The notes under the pieces are model-generated. The model saw only the letters and a program-made list of their open reading frames with translations. It was not told the origin of the DNA and ran no database searches. Made by a program: the position numbers and the translations under genes. From assembly GCA_005503065.1 (NCBI GenBank), contig SCOE01000023.1:30479-94478 (forward strand): a stretch of DNA of 64,000 nucleotides. The letters run 5' to 3'. Positions 18,698 to 27,293 of the stretch are shown in pieces (positions within the stretch are counted from its first letter, which is position 1; each line of letters opens with the position of its first letter). The stretch comes from Comamonadaceae bacterium ALPHA2B (GTDB taxonomy: Bacteria > Pseudomonadota > Gammaproteobacteria > Burkholderiales > Burkholderiaceae_C).

Positions 18698-18713
18698 CGT
18701 CACGTTCGTGACG
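18698..18713. other. Perfect 7-bp inverted repeat between convergent genes
   Basis: CGTCACG-tt-CGTGACG lies between the ends of the PBP2 gene and cynS. With a 2-base centre and no T-run it is a poor terminator and more like a protein-binding palindrome, though no promoter is visible nearby. Confidence 0.4.
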
Positions 18714-18780
18714 AATTCGGCCGCAACGCCCGGCGGGCGGGCGCTGGCGGCCGATTGCACTTCCGGAATTCGGGGCCGTT

Positions 18781-19224
18781 TCAGTAGGTCTTGTAGGGCA
18801 GGAATTTGCCCGAGAGCACCACGTTCACGCGGTCGCCCTTGGGATCGGGCTCGCGCACGATGTCCATCTTGAAGTCGATGGCGCTCATGATCCCGTCGCC
18901 GAACTCCTCGTGGATCAGCTCCTTGATGGTGGTGCCATAGACGCTGACGATCTCGTACCAGCGGTAGATCAGCGGATCGGTGGGCACGGCCGTGGGCAGC
19001 GAGCCCTTGTACGGCACCACCTGCAGCCACTTCTGTTCCTCGGCGTCGAGGCCGAAGATCTCGCCGACCACCTGGGCCTGCTCGGCGTCGAGGGTCATCT
19101 GGCCCAGGCAGGCGGCCGTGACCCATTCCTTGGACAGGCCCACCTTCGTGGCCACGTCGGCCCACTGGATGCCCTTGGCCACCTTGGTGCCAATGATTTT
19201 CTCGGTAACGTCGTTGCGGTTCAT
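18781..19224 (-). CDS. cynS: Cyanate hydratase (cyanase)
   Basis: A 147-aa cyanase that converts cyanate and bicarbonate to carbamate, which decays to ammonia and CO2. The N-terminal helix-turn-helix-like fold and the C-terminal catalytic domain are intact. Catalytic residues are visible as Arg88, Glu91 (YRWYEIVSVYG) and Ser114 (GIMSAIDF), matching Arg96, Glu99 and Ser122 of the E. coli enzyme. The ATG at 19224 has AAGGAG upstream; an in-frame start at 19254 lacks this. It is the last gene of a nitrate/cyanate-type ABC transporter operon, so cyanate is the likely transported ligand. Confidence 0.96.
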   Translation of the reverse strand: MNRNDVTEKIIGTKVAKGIQWADVATKVGLSKEWVTAACLGQMTLDAEQAQVVGEIFGLDAEEQKWLQVVPYKGSLPTAVPTDPLIYRWYEIVSVYGTTIKELIHEEFGDGIMSAIDFKMDIVREPDPKGDRVNVVLSGKFLPYKTY

Positions 19225-19263
19225 GGAAAGCACTCCTTGTTGTGCGGGGGTCAATGGAAGGCC

Positions 19264-20079
19264 TCAGGCGGCGTGCGCCCGGGTGACGAGGAAATCGACG
19301 ATGTGGTTGCGCAGCTCGTAGTAGCCGGGCATGTGGTGCAGCGTGCCGCGGGTGCGCTCGCGCGGCAGCTCGATGCGAAGCGTCTCGGCGATGCCGCCGG
19401 GCCGCCAGCCGCCGCCGGGCAGTGCCACGCCGTTGCGCATCATCAGCACGCGGTCGGCCAGCAGGATGGCCTCGTCCACGTCGTGCGTGATCATGAAGAC
19501 GGTCTGCTGCGTGCGCCGCACGATGGCCACCAGTTCGTCCTGGATGGTGCCGCGGGTGAGCGCATCCAGCGCGCCGAAGGGCTCGTCGAGCAGCAGCATC
19601 TTCGGCTCGATGGCGAAGGCGCGCGCGATGCCCACGCGCTGCTTCATGCCGCCCGAAAGTTCGGAAGGCTTCTTGTCCAGCGCCGCGGACAGGCCGACCA
19701 TCGCCACGTACTTCTCGACATGCGCAGCCACCTCGGCGCGGCGCCAGTCGGGCCGGCGCGATTCGACGGCGAAGGCGATGTTGCGCCGCACCGTGAGCCA
19801 GGGCAGCAGCGCGTGGCTCTGGAACACCACGCCCCGCTCCAGGCTGGGGCCGGCGACTTCGCGGCCGTCCATGAACACATGGCCGGCGCTGGCACGGTCG
19901 AGGCCGGCGAGCACGTTGAGGATGGTCGTCTTGCCGCAGCCGGAGTGCCCGATGATGCAGACGAACTCGCCGCGCGCGACGTCGAAGTCGACGTCCGCGA
20001 ACACCGGGCGGTCGGCCTGGAAGGACCGCGCCAGGCCCTGGACGCGAAGGAATTCCGGCGAAGGGGTCGACGCAGTCAT
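19264..20079 (-). CDS. Nitrate/cyanate-type ABC transporter ATP-binding protein
   Basis: A 271-aa ATPase of the NrtD/CynD/SsuB group. Walker A is GHSGCGKTTILN, the signature LSGGMKQRVGIARAF and Walker B MLLLDEPFGALDALTR. The start MTASTPS at 20079 is used; an upstream ATG at 20118 overlaps the permease stop and adds 13 residues. It sits between the permease gene and cynS, so it probably energises cyanate uptake. Confidence 0.9.
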   Translation of the reverse strand: MTASTPSPEFLRVQGLARSFQADRPVFADVDFDVARGEFVCIIGHSGCGKTTILNVLAGLDRASAGHVFMDGREVAGPSLERGVVFQSHALLPWLTVRRNIAFAVESRRPDWRRAEVAAHVEKYVAMVGLSAALDKKPSELSGGMKQRVGIARAFAIEPKMLLLDEPFGALDALTRGTIQDELVAIVRRTQQTVFMITHDVDEAILLADRVLMMRNGVALPGGGWRPGGIAETLRIELPRERTRGTLHHMPGYYELRNHIVDFLVTRAHAA

Positions 20080-20107
20080 CGTGGCCCCGGGCGATGCGTT
20101 GCCATGT

Positions 20108-20965
20108 TCACTCCACATAGGTCACGGCTTTCTGCAGGCGGCCGAACGCGAGGTCCAGCAGCATGCCGACCACGCCGATCAGCAGGATCGCGAAGATCAC
20201 GTTGGTCAGCGAGAGGTTGTTCCACTCGTTCCAGACGAAGTAGCCGATGCCCGTGCCGCCGACCAGCATCTCGGCCGCGACGATCACCAGCCAGGCGATG
20301 CCCATGCTGATGCGCATGCCCGTCAGGATGGTGGGCGCGGCCGCCGGCAGGATCACCCGGAAGGCCTTGCGCAAGGGGCTGACCTCCAGCGTGCGTGCCA
20401 CGTTGAGCCAGTCGCGCCGCACCGAGGCGACGCCGAAGGCCGTGTTGACCAGCATCGGCCAGACCGAGCAGATGAAGATCACGAAGATGCCGCTGACGCC
20501 GGAATCCTTGATGGTGTAGAGCGCCAGCGGCATCCACGCCAGCGGGCTGATCGGCTTGAGCACCTGGATGAACGGGTCGAGCGCCCGGTAGGCCAGCGGC
20601 GACATGCCGATCAGGAAGCCCAGCGGGATCGCCACCAGGCAGGCCAGGCCGAAGCCCAGCCCGACGCGCGCGAGCGAGTAGCCCAGCTGGATCGCAATGC
20701 CCTTGTCGTTGGGCCCGTTGTCGTAGAACGGCTGCGACAGATGCTTCCAGGCCGTGCGGCCCAGCTCCAGCGGCGTGGGAAAGCCCCCGGCCTTGGCGGC
20801 GCCGGGGTCCTTGCCCATCATGCGGGCGTACTCGATCTCCTCGGCCGTCATGCCGGCGGCGGCGCCACCGGCCGCGCCCGTGGCGGTGGCCAGGTGCCAG
20901 ATGCCCAGCACGGCCAGCAGGAGCAGCACCGACAGCAGTGCGGCCTTGGCGTTGAGCGACTTCAT
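20108..20965 (-). CDS. Nitrate/cyanate-type ABC transporter permease
   Basis: A 285-aa NrtB/SsuC-type permease. One N-terminal membrane segment (LLSVLLLLAVLGIWHLATAT) precedes a periplasmic loop, then a five-segment BPD_transp_1 domain with the coupling loop around SPLRKAFRVILPAAAPTILTG. Its ATG overlaps the stop of the binding-protein gene (ATGA, 20962-20965), so translation is probably coupled to that gene. This matters because the upstream gene carries a premature stop. Confidence 0.92.
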   Translation of the reverse strand: MKSLNAKAALLSVLLLLAVLGIWHLATATGAAGGAAAGMTAEEIEYARMMGKDPGAAKAGGFPTPLELGRTAWKHLSQPFYDNGPNDKGIAIQLGYSLARVGLGFGLACLVAIPLGFLIGMSPLAYRALDPFIQVLKPISPLAWMPLALYTIKDSGVSGIFVIFICSVWPMLVNTAFGVASVRRDWLNVARTLEVSPLRKAFRVILPAAAPTILTGMRISMGIAWLVIVAAEMLVGGTGIGYFVWNEWNNLSLTNVIFAILLIGVVGMLLDLAFGRLQKAVTYVE

Positions 20966-22344
20966 GACTTGGAGATCGCGAAGCTCTTGGCGTAGGCCGC
21001 CGCCTTCTCGGGATCGAACTCCTTGCCCATGACCTTGAACGAGGGGTAGGCGCCCTGCGGCACCGGCTGGCCCAGCTCCTTCATGTACTTCTTGGCGTCG
21101 GTCAGCAGGAACACCTTCTCGGCGATCTGCTTGTAGTTCACCTCGCCCTTGACGTAGCCCCAGCGCTGCATCTGCGTGAGCATCCACACGGCCATGCTCT
21201 GCCAGGGGATGGGGTCGAAGTCGGCGCGGTCGGGCACCGTCTGGATCTTGCCCAGGCCGTCGGCGAAGCGGCCCGTCAGCACCTGGGCGATCACCGTCTC
21301 GGGCTGGTTCAGGTACTGCGCGGGCGAGATCACCTTGGCGATCAGTTCGCGGTTCTTGGCCTCGCGCGCCATCGCCGAGGCCGTGAGCACCGAGCGGTAC
21401 AGCGCCGCGAAGGTGTTGGGGTTCTTCTGGATGAACTCCGTGCTGGTGCCGAAGGCGCAGCACGGGTGGCCGTTCCACAGCTCCCTGGTCAGGAGATGGA
21501 TGAAGCCCACTTCTTCATAGACCGCACGCTGGTTGAACGGGTCCGGCCCCAGGTAGCCGTCGATGTTGCCGGCCCGCAGGTTGGCCACCATCTCGGGCGG
21601 CGGCACCACGCGGATCTGGATGTCGGTGTCGGGATTCAGCCCATGCTCGGCCACGTAGTAACGCAGCAGGAAGTTGTGCATGCTGAATTCGAAGGGCACG
21701 GCGAACCTGAAGCCCTTCCACAGCTTCGGGTCGCGCTTGTCCTTGTGCTTCACGGCCAGCGTGATGGCCTGGCCGTTGGTGTTCTGGATGGTGGCCACGT
21801 TCATCGGCACCGGGTTGGAACCCACGCCCATCGACATGGCCAGCGGCATGGGACTGAGGAAGTGCGTGGCGTCGTACTCCCTGTTCATCATCTTGTCGCG
21901 GATCAGGGCCCAGCCGGCCGTCTTGACGACCTCCACGTTCAGGCCCTCGTTGCGGTAGAAGCCCAGCGGGTGCGCCATGATCAGCGGCGTGGCTCAGGTG
22001 ATCGGGATGAAGCCGATCTTCAGGTCCTTCTTCTCCGGCGTCTTCTTCTCCTGCGCCATGGCCTGCAGCGATGCGACCGGCAGCAGCGAAGCGATGGCGG
22101 CACGCGCCGTGCCTGCACCCACCGCCTTCAGGAAGCGCCGGCGCAGCGGCTCGTGCGGGAACAGCGCCTTGACCAGGGCGGCCTCGACGAAGTCGCGCGA
22201 GGCCTCCTCCACCGACGCGGCGGCCACCGCCTGGGCCTCGCCGTGGGCCTGCGGTGCATGGTCCTGCCCGCAGGCGCAGCGCATCATCAGCGGGCGGTCG
22301 GCGTCGTAGGGATCGGCGCGGAGGGTGGTGGGCAGTCGCGGCAT
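20962..22344 (-). pseudogene. NrtA/CmpA-type binding protein interrupted by an in-frame TGA
   Basis: The full frame would encode 460 residues: a basic N-terminus, a Tat signal (RRRFLKAVGAGTARAAIASL), then a nitrate/cyanate-type binding domain. Codon 117 is TGA (21996-21994) in the context KIGFIPIT-stop-ATPLIMAHPLGFY. The frame is identical on both sides, and from memory of the CmpA/NrtA group a Cys is usual here (ITCATP), so TGC to TGA is the simplest explanation. The downstream ATG at 21978 could restart translation but would give a 338-aa protein with no signal peptide. GAGGAG precedes the start at 22344. It could be a recent nonsense mutation, a sequencing error or read-through; no selenocysteine hairpin is obvious after the TGA. 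The neighbouring permease, ATPase and cynS genes are intact. Confidence 0.8.
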
Positions 22345-22491
22345 GGAGGCTCCTCGGGCATTGGAAGAGCCCGTGCCATGCAACGTGCGGGCCTGTTCGG
22401 CGCCGATGCGACGTTCGCACGACAAATCGTGCAGCGCCCGTCGAGGCCGTGTAGTGCTGGCCCTACAAGCCGGGCCGAAACAGGGCCGGAA

Positions 22492-23175
22492 TCAGCCCGC
22501 CGGGGGCCGCCGGCCGTGCCGTTCGGCGTACAGCGCCAGCTCCACGTCGTTCTTGGTGCCCGTCTTTTCGAGGATGCGCGCCCGGTAGGTGCTGACGGTG
22601 TTGGGTGCCAGGCCGAGGCTTGCACCAATCTCGCTCACGCTGTGCCCCGTCGTGAGCAGGCGGAACACCTGGTGCTCGCGGTGCGACAGCGCCTCGGTGG
22701 CCGAGCCGCTGCGCCCCACCGCACTTGCCAGCGCCTCCGCCGTGGCCGGCGTGACGTACAGGCCGCCGCCGGCCGCCTTGCGCACCGCGGCCACCATCTC
22801 TTCGGCATCCGCGCTCTTGTTGAGGTAGCCGGCCGCGCCCAGTCGGATGCAGCGCACGGCGTACTGCCGCTCGGGATAGGTCGACAGCATCAGCACCGGC
22901 AGCGCGGGCCAGCCCGCACGCAGGTCCTGCAGCACGTCCAGTCCGTCGCGCCCGGGCAGCGCGATGTCCAGCAGCACCACGTCCACGCCCTGCGTGCCGC
23001 CGAGCTGCGTCACGCGCTCGATCACCTCGGGACCGGTGGCCGCTTCGGCGGCCACCGCGATCTCGGGGCTGCCGTTGGCCGGGTCGCCCAGCATCTGCCG
23101 CAGTCCCTCGCGCACGATGCGATGGTCGTCCCCCAGCAGGACGCGGATCGGGGCGGGCGCGGTATGGCTATTCAT
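22492..23175 (-). CDS. NarL/LuxR-family response regulator
   Basis: A 227-aa regulator with a receiver domain (LLGDDHRIVREGL, phosphoacceptor Asp in VVLLDIALPGRDG, Lys in YLNKSADAEEM) and a C-terminal LuxR helix-turn-helix (LSHREHQVFRLLTTGHSVSE). Its ATG at 23175 lies inside the 3' end of the sensor kinase gene (8-bp overlap), so the pair is a two-component system. It is followed after 147 bp by the cyanate/nitrate transporter genes on the same strand, which are its likely targets. Confidence 0.93.
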   Translation of the reverse strand: MNSHTAPAPIRVLLGDDHRIVREGLRQMLGDPANGSPEIAVAAEAATGPEVIERVTQLGGTQGVDVVLLDIALPGRDGLDVLQDLRAGWPALPVLMLSTYPERQYAVRCIRLGAAGYLNKSADAEEMVAAVRKAAGGGLYVTPATAEALASAVGRSGSATEALSHREHQVFRLLTTGHSVSEIGASLGLAPNTVSTYRARILEKTGTKNDVELALYAERHGRRPPAG

Positions 23176-24364
23176 TGGATAGCGGCATCCGCAGGCACAG
23201 CAGGCTGCCGTGGCCGATCCGGCTCGAAATCTCGACGCTGCCGCCGAAGTGCAGCGCACGCTCGCGCATGCCCCGCACGCCGTAGGAAGCCGGTGCGTGG
23301 AAGGCCTGCGCCGGCGCGCCGACACCATCGTCGCGCACGTGCAGGTAGAGCTCGTCGCCGTCGAGGTGGATATCGACCTCCACCCGCTTCGCGCGCGCGT
23401 GGCGGCCAACGTTGCTCAGCATCTCCTGGAAGATGCGGAACACGGCCATGGCAGCCGGTCCGGGCAGTTCCAGCGACTCGTCCACCGCCATGCGCCAATC
23501 CATCTGCAGCTCGGCCGCGCGTGCGAACTCCTGCGCCTGCCACTCCAGCGCCGCCCACAGGCCCTGGTGGTCGAGGATGCTCGGCCGCAGGTCGGTGATG
23601 ATGCGGCCCACGTTGTCCACCGCGCGCTCGATCAGCCCGCTCATGTTGCTGCACTTGCAGCGCATCTGCTGGCGCATGTCTTCGGCGGCCTCGGGCGTGC
23701 GCGCCTGCTGTTCGCCCAGGCGCTTGCCGATCCAGTTCACGTCCATCTTCAGCGCCACCAGGAGGCTGCCCAGCTCGTCGTGCACCTCGCGGGCGATGCG
23801 GGTGCGTTCGTCCTCGCGCACCGACTCCATCCAGGCCGAGAGTTCGCGCACCTGCTGAAGCGCGGCGCTGAGCTCCGAGGTGCGTTCGGCCACGCGACGC
23901 TCCAGTTCGTCCCGGGACTGCTGCAGCGCATGCGCGGCACGCTTGCGCTCGGTGATGTCGACGAAGGTGATGACGGCGCCCCGCACGGTGTCGCCGTCGA
24001 GGATCGGATGGCTCGAATACTCCACCGCGAAGGCGCTGCCGTCACGGCGCCAGAACACCTCCGTGTCGATGCGGCACGGCAGGCCGCGCCGGAAGGCGTT
24101 GAAGATCGGGCAGTCGGTGTCGGGGTACGGCGAGCCGTCGGCGTGGGAATGGTGGGTCAGCTCGTGCATGTTGCGGCCGATCACGGCCGCCGCATCGTGG
24201 CCGAGCAGGCGGGCACCCGCGCGATTGATGAACGTGCAATGGCCGTCCAGGTCGATGCCGAAGACGCCCTCACCGGTGGACTCCAGCAGCAGGCTGAGCG
24301 GATGGCCCCAGAGCGGGTCGACGCCGGGATCGGCGTCGCGGGGCAGGTTCAGCGCTTGGGACAT
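23168..24364 (-). CDS. PAS-containing NarL-type sensor histidine kinase
   Basis: A kinase of about 398 aa. A PAS domain occupies about residues 20-150 (ESTGEGVFGIDLDGHCTFIN, then DITERKRAAHALQQ), followed by a coiled coil and a HisKA_3 dimerisation domain with the H-box REVHDELGSLLVALKMD. The C-terminal ATPase has the N-box EMLSNVGRHARAKRV and DDGVG. There is no transmembrane segment, so it should sense a cytoplasmic signal. A CKC motif precedes the ATPase domain. The start is uncertain: ATG at 24364 (used) or 24388; neither has a strong ribosome site. It is encoded just after the phospholipase D-like gene and overlaps the regulator gene. Confidence 0.88.
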   Translation of the reverse strand: MSQALNLPRDADPGVDPLWGHPLSLLLESTGEGVFGIDLDGHCTFINRAGARLLGHDAAAVIGRNMHELTHHSHADGSPYPDTDCPIFNAFRRGLPCRIDTEVFWRRDGSAFAVEYSSHPILDGDTVRGAVITFVDITERKRAAHALQQSRDELERRVAERTSELSAALQQVRELSAWMESVREDERTRIAREVHDELGSLLVALKMDVNWIGKRLGEQQARTPEAAEDMRQQMRCKCSNMSGLIERAVDNVGRIITDLRPSILDHQGLWAALEWQAQEFARAAELQMDWRMAVDESLELPGPAAMAVFRIFQEMLSNVGRHARAKRVEVDIHLDGDELYLHVRDDGVGAPAQAFHAPASYGVRGMRERALHFGGSVEISSRIGHGSLLCLRMPLSNE

Positions 24365-24398
24365 GGGCAGGGAACATGCAACCGACATGCCACGGCGT

Positions 24399-25973
24399 TC
24401 ACAGCAGGTCTTCCGGCAGGAAGCGCAGCAGCAGCCAGTCGCGAAAGCTCCCCAGCCAGTGGGCGCCCGGCTCGTCGGTGATGACCTTGCTGGTGCCGTC
24501 GGGGTTGTGCTCGATCCACTCCACGGCGGTCCCGCCAGCGGTGAGCTGCAGCTGGTACGCACCCAGCGCGCGCAGCGGCATGAAGCGCCCGACCTGCGCC
24601 GCCAGCTCCGGGCTGTCGATCAGCACGCCGATCTCGGTGTTCAGGCGCGCCGAACGGCCGTCCAGGTTCATCGAGCCGATGAACATGCGGCGCCGGTCGA
24701 CGATGGCCAGCTTGGAATGCAGGCGCCCGGTCGAGCTCTTGAAATCGCCCAGCTGGTGGTCGCGCGGGGCCAGCTTGGCGCCCAGTTCATAGACGCGGAT
24801 GCCCGCCTTGAGCATGGCCATGCGGTAGCGCGCGTAGCCGGCGTACACCAGCGACTCGTCGGTGGCGTCGAGCGAGTTGGTCAGCACGATCATCTCCACG
24901 CCGTGCTTGACGCCCTGCTCCAGCATCTCGAGGCCGCGTTCGCCCGGGATGAAGTACGGCGACACCATCACCACCTGTTCGCGCGCGCCGTAGAGCATGG
25001 CTACGGTGCGCTGCGTCACGCTGTCGGCGTAGCTCGCCTCCGGGTCCTGGATGGTGATCTTCTCGGGGATGTCCGCCACCGCGCGGCCGTCGCCGGGCGT
25101 CTGCTCGAGCCGGCCCGCCGCGAGCTGCGCCGCGATGGTGGGATGGCCGAGCACGTCGGTGTAGCGCTCGGGCAGGGGTTCGCGCTTGCCGACGAGGTTT
25201 GCCTGCAGCCACTCGCGCGTGCCCTCGCCGTCGATCGGCACCCGCATCAGCGAACCGATCGCGCGCACCTGGGCGCTGTTCCAGTAGTCGTCGAAGGAGG
25301 CCGACAGCTCCGGCACCACCGGCCCCGTGGCCAGCACGTCCATGTCGATGAAGTTTGCCACGTCGCTGCGCATGAAGTACTCGTCGGCGATGTTGCGCCC
25401 GCCCGTGATGGCCACGCTGTTGTCGGCCACGAAGAGCTTGTTGTGCATTCGCCGGTTGATGCGCCGCACGTCGCCCAGCGACAGCGCGAGCCGCAGCGTC
25501 AGCGGGCCGGTGCGCACCGCCAGCGGGTTGAAAAGGCGCAGTTCGAAGTTGGGCTGCGAGGCCAGGGCGGCGAAGAGTTCGTCTTTGCCGGCGGTGTAGA
25601 GGTCGTCCACCAGCAGCCGCACCCGCACGCCGCGGCGCGCGGCCTGCAGCAACTCGTGCAGGAAGAGCAGGCCCGAGCCGTCCGCCTGCAGGATGTAGTA
25701 CTGCGCGTCGATGCTCTTCTGGGCCTGGCGCGCCAGCGCGACGCGCGCGTTCAGTGCCGTGGGCCCCTCGGGCATGAGCTGGAAGCCCGAGGGCGCGTCC
25801 GGCCCGCTGCCCGGCGGCGTGCTGGCCCTGGCGATCTGCGCCAGCCGGGTGCCCGCCACATCGGTCGGCGCGGTGGAGCGCGGGGCCGGTTGCGGCGGCG
25901 GCAGGCTGGCGCAGCCGGCCAGCGCCAGTGCGGCCGCGGCAAGCAGGAGGCGGATGAGCGGCTGGGGCGTCAT
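24399..25973 (-). CDS. Phospholipase D/cardiolipin synthase-like lipoprotein
   Basis: A 524-aa protein with two HKD motifs: HNKLFVADNSVAITGGRN near residue 190 and HSKLAIVDRRRMFIGSMN near residue 415. The N-terminal signal peptide (LIRLLLAAAALALAGC) ends in a lipobox, so it is probably membrane-anchored in the periplasm. The ATG at 25973 is chosen because it begins this signal; the frame is open to 26090. Double-HKD lipoproteins of this kind are usually annotated as phospholipase D family or cardiolipin synthase C-like; which phosphatidyl transfer it performs is unknown. It precedes the sensor kinase gene by a short gap. Confidence 0.88.
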   Translation of the reverse strand: MTPQPLIRLLLAAAALALAGCASLPPPQPAPRSTAPTDVAGTRLAQIARASTPPGSGPDAPSGFQLMPEGPTALNARVALARQAQKSIDAQYYILQADGSGLLFLHELLQAARRGVRVRLLVDDLYTAGKDELFAALASQPNFELRLFNPLAVRTGPLTLRLALSLGDVRRINRRMHNKLFVADNSVAITGGRNIADEYFMRSDVANFIDMDVLATGPVVPELSASFDDYWNSAQVRAIGSLMRVPIDGEGTREWLQANLVGKREPLPERYTDVLGHPTIAAQLAAGRLEQTPGDGRAVADIPEKITIQDPEASYADSVTQRTVAMLYGAREQVVMVSPYFIPGERGLEMLEQGVKHGVEMIVLTNSLDATDESLVYAGYARYRMAMLKAGIRVYELGAKLAPRDHQLGDFKSSTGRLHSKLAIVDRRRMFIGSMNLDGRSARLNTEIGVLIDSPELAAQVGRFMPLRALGAYQLQLTAGGTAVEWIEHNPDGTSKVITDEPGAHWLGSFRDWLLLRFLPEDLL

Positions 25974-26016
25974 GTCGGCAATGTAGCGCCCCTTTTTCTC
26001 GACTGGCGCCGGCGCT

Positions 26017-26499
26017 TCAGAGGCCCAGTTCTTCCAGCCCGGGGTGGTCATCGGGCCGGCGGCCGAGCGGCCAATGGAACAGCCGGTCACTCGATGCGAT
26101 GGGCAGGTCGTTGATGCTGGCGAAGCGCCGCTGCATCAGGCCCTGCAGGTTGAACTCCCAGTTCTCGTTGCCGTAGCTGCGGAACCACTGGCCCGAGTCG
26201 TCGCGCCACTCGTAGGCGAAGCGCACGGCGATGCGGTGCTCTGTGAAGGCCCACAGGCCCTTGATGAGCCGGTAGTCCAATTCGCGTGCCCACTTGCGCT
26301 GCAGGAAGGCGCGCACCTCCTCGCGGCCCTTGGGAAACTCGGCGCGGTTGCGCCAGAGCGTGTCGGGTGTGTAGACCTGGGCCACGCGGTCGGGGTCGCG
26401 CGAGTTCCAGGCGTCCTCGGCGCCGCGCACCTTCTGGGTGGCGGTGGCGAGCGTGAAAGGCGGCACCGGCGGGCGGGCTTCGGCAAGGGTGTCGGGCAT
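26017..26499 (-). CDS. DUF1348 (SnoaL/NTF2-like) protein
   Basis: A 160-aa single-domain protein with the DUF1348 pattern: [28 protein letters not shown], then RYAYEWRD-type strands ([25 protein letters not shown]). The fold is an NTF2-like cone; no enzymatic function is established. It is transcribed divergently from a TetR regulator, and two palindromic sites lie between the starts, so it is the probable target of that regulator. Confidence 0.9.
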   Translation of the reverse strand: MPDTLAEARPPVPPFTLATATQKVRGAEDAWNSRDPDRVAQVYTPDTLWRNRAEFPKGREEVRAFLQRKWARELDYRLIKGLWAFTEHRIAVRFAYEWRDDSGQWFRSYGNENWEFNLQGLMQRRFASINDLPIASSDRLFHWPLGRRPDDHPGLEELGL

Positions 26500-26526
26500 G
26501 TCGGGCTCCTGCGGTTGGACATAGAC

Positions 26527-26587
26527 ATGTAGACAGACCTGTCTACATCGGGCCGCGACGATAACCCAGGTAGACGGACCTGTCTAC
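26527..26587. promoter_or_regulatory. Twin palindromic operators between the DUF1348 and TetR genes
   Basis: Site 1 (26527-26548) is a perfect palindrome, ATGTAGACAG-ac-CTGTCTACAT. Site 2 (26570-26587) is GTAGACGG-ac-CTGTCTAC with a single mismatch and ends 10 bp before the TetR start. The centres are 41 bp apart, about four helical turns. They are likely binding sites for the adjacent TetR protein, giving autorepression and control of the DUF1348 gene. Confidence 0.8.
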
Positions 26588-26597
26588 AATCCCGTCG

Positions 26598-27197
26598 ATG
26601 TCCTCCCCGACACCCCTGGCCGGCGACCTGTCGGCACGCGAGCGCATCCTGGCGACGGCGCACGACCTCTTCTACCGCGACGGCATCCGCGCCACCGGCG
26701 TGGACCGGCTCATCGCCGAGTCCGGCGTGGCCAAGCTCACCTTCTACCGGCACTTCCCGGGCAAGGACGCGCTGGTGCGCGAGTTCCTGGACTTCCGCCA
26801 TCGCCGCTGGATGGCATGGTTCATCGACGCGCTGGGCCGCTGCGGCGCGGCCTCGCCGGCCGAAGGCAATGCACGCCTGCTGTTGCTGGCCGACGTGCTG
26901 CGGGAATGGACCGAACAACCGGATTTCCGCGGCTGTGCCTTCATCAACTCGGTGGTGGAGATCGCACAGGCGCTGCCGGAGGCGGTGGACGTCGCGCGGG
27001 CGCACAAGGCCGAGATGGCGCAGGTGATCGCCGAGCTGCTGCCCGAGGGCGCGACGCGCGAGCTGCTGGCCGACGCGGCGGCGATGGTCTTCGACGGTGC
27101 GATCGTGCGCGCCCAGATGGCGGGCGATGTGGCCGGACGCGAGGCGGCGGTGGCCACGCTGCGCACCGTGCTGGGCACGCTCGTGGCGCGGCGCTGA
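26598..27197 (+). CDS. TetR-family transcriptional regulator
   Basis: A 199-aa regulator with an N-terminal TetR helix-turn-helix at about residues 10-56 (ARERILATAHDLFYRDGIRA, then SGVAKLTFYRHFPGKDALVR) and an all-helical ligand-binding domain. It is divergent from the DUF1348 gene with two GTAGACAG-type palindromes in the 98-bp gap. The inducer is unknown. Confidence 0.93.
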   Translation: MSSPTPLAGDLSARERILATAHDLFYRDGIRATGVDRLIAESGVAKLTFYRHFPGKDALVREFLDFRHRRWMAWFIDALGRCGAASPAEGNARLLLLADVLREWTEQPDFRGCAFINSVVEIAQALPEAVDVARAHKAEMAQVIAELLPEGATRELLADAAAMVFDGAIVRAQMAGDVAGREAAVATLRTVLGTLVARR

Positions 27198-27216
27198 CGA
27201 AGCGCCGATGCCACAT

Positions 27217-27275
27217 CGCTATCGAATCGATAGCGGGCGGCGCCCGAACCACGGGCGCTGCAGCCGGTTTTGGCT
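27217..27275 (-). repeat. Dispersed 60-nt repeat, family 1, copy A
   Basis: On the minus strand this aligns over about 60 nt with 28318-28375, 46557-46615 and 63706-63765. Shared blocks are GCAGCGCCCG near the middle and a terminal GCTATC-N5-ATAGC inverted repeat, here perfect (CGCTATCGAATCGATAGCG at 27217-27235). It fills most of the gap between the convergent TetR and ketopantoate reductase genes. Confidence 0.85.
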
Positions 27276-27293
27276 TGGAAGTCCGGCTGCGCG

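Noticed and set aside
21978..21996. Selenocysteine at the in-frame TGA
   Set aside because: The expected residue is Cys, but no hairpin like a bacterial SECIS is evident just after the codon and no Sec-using NrtA family is known to me.
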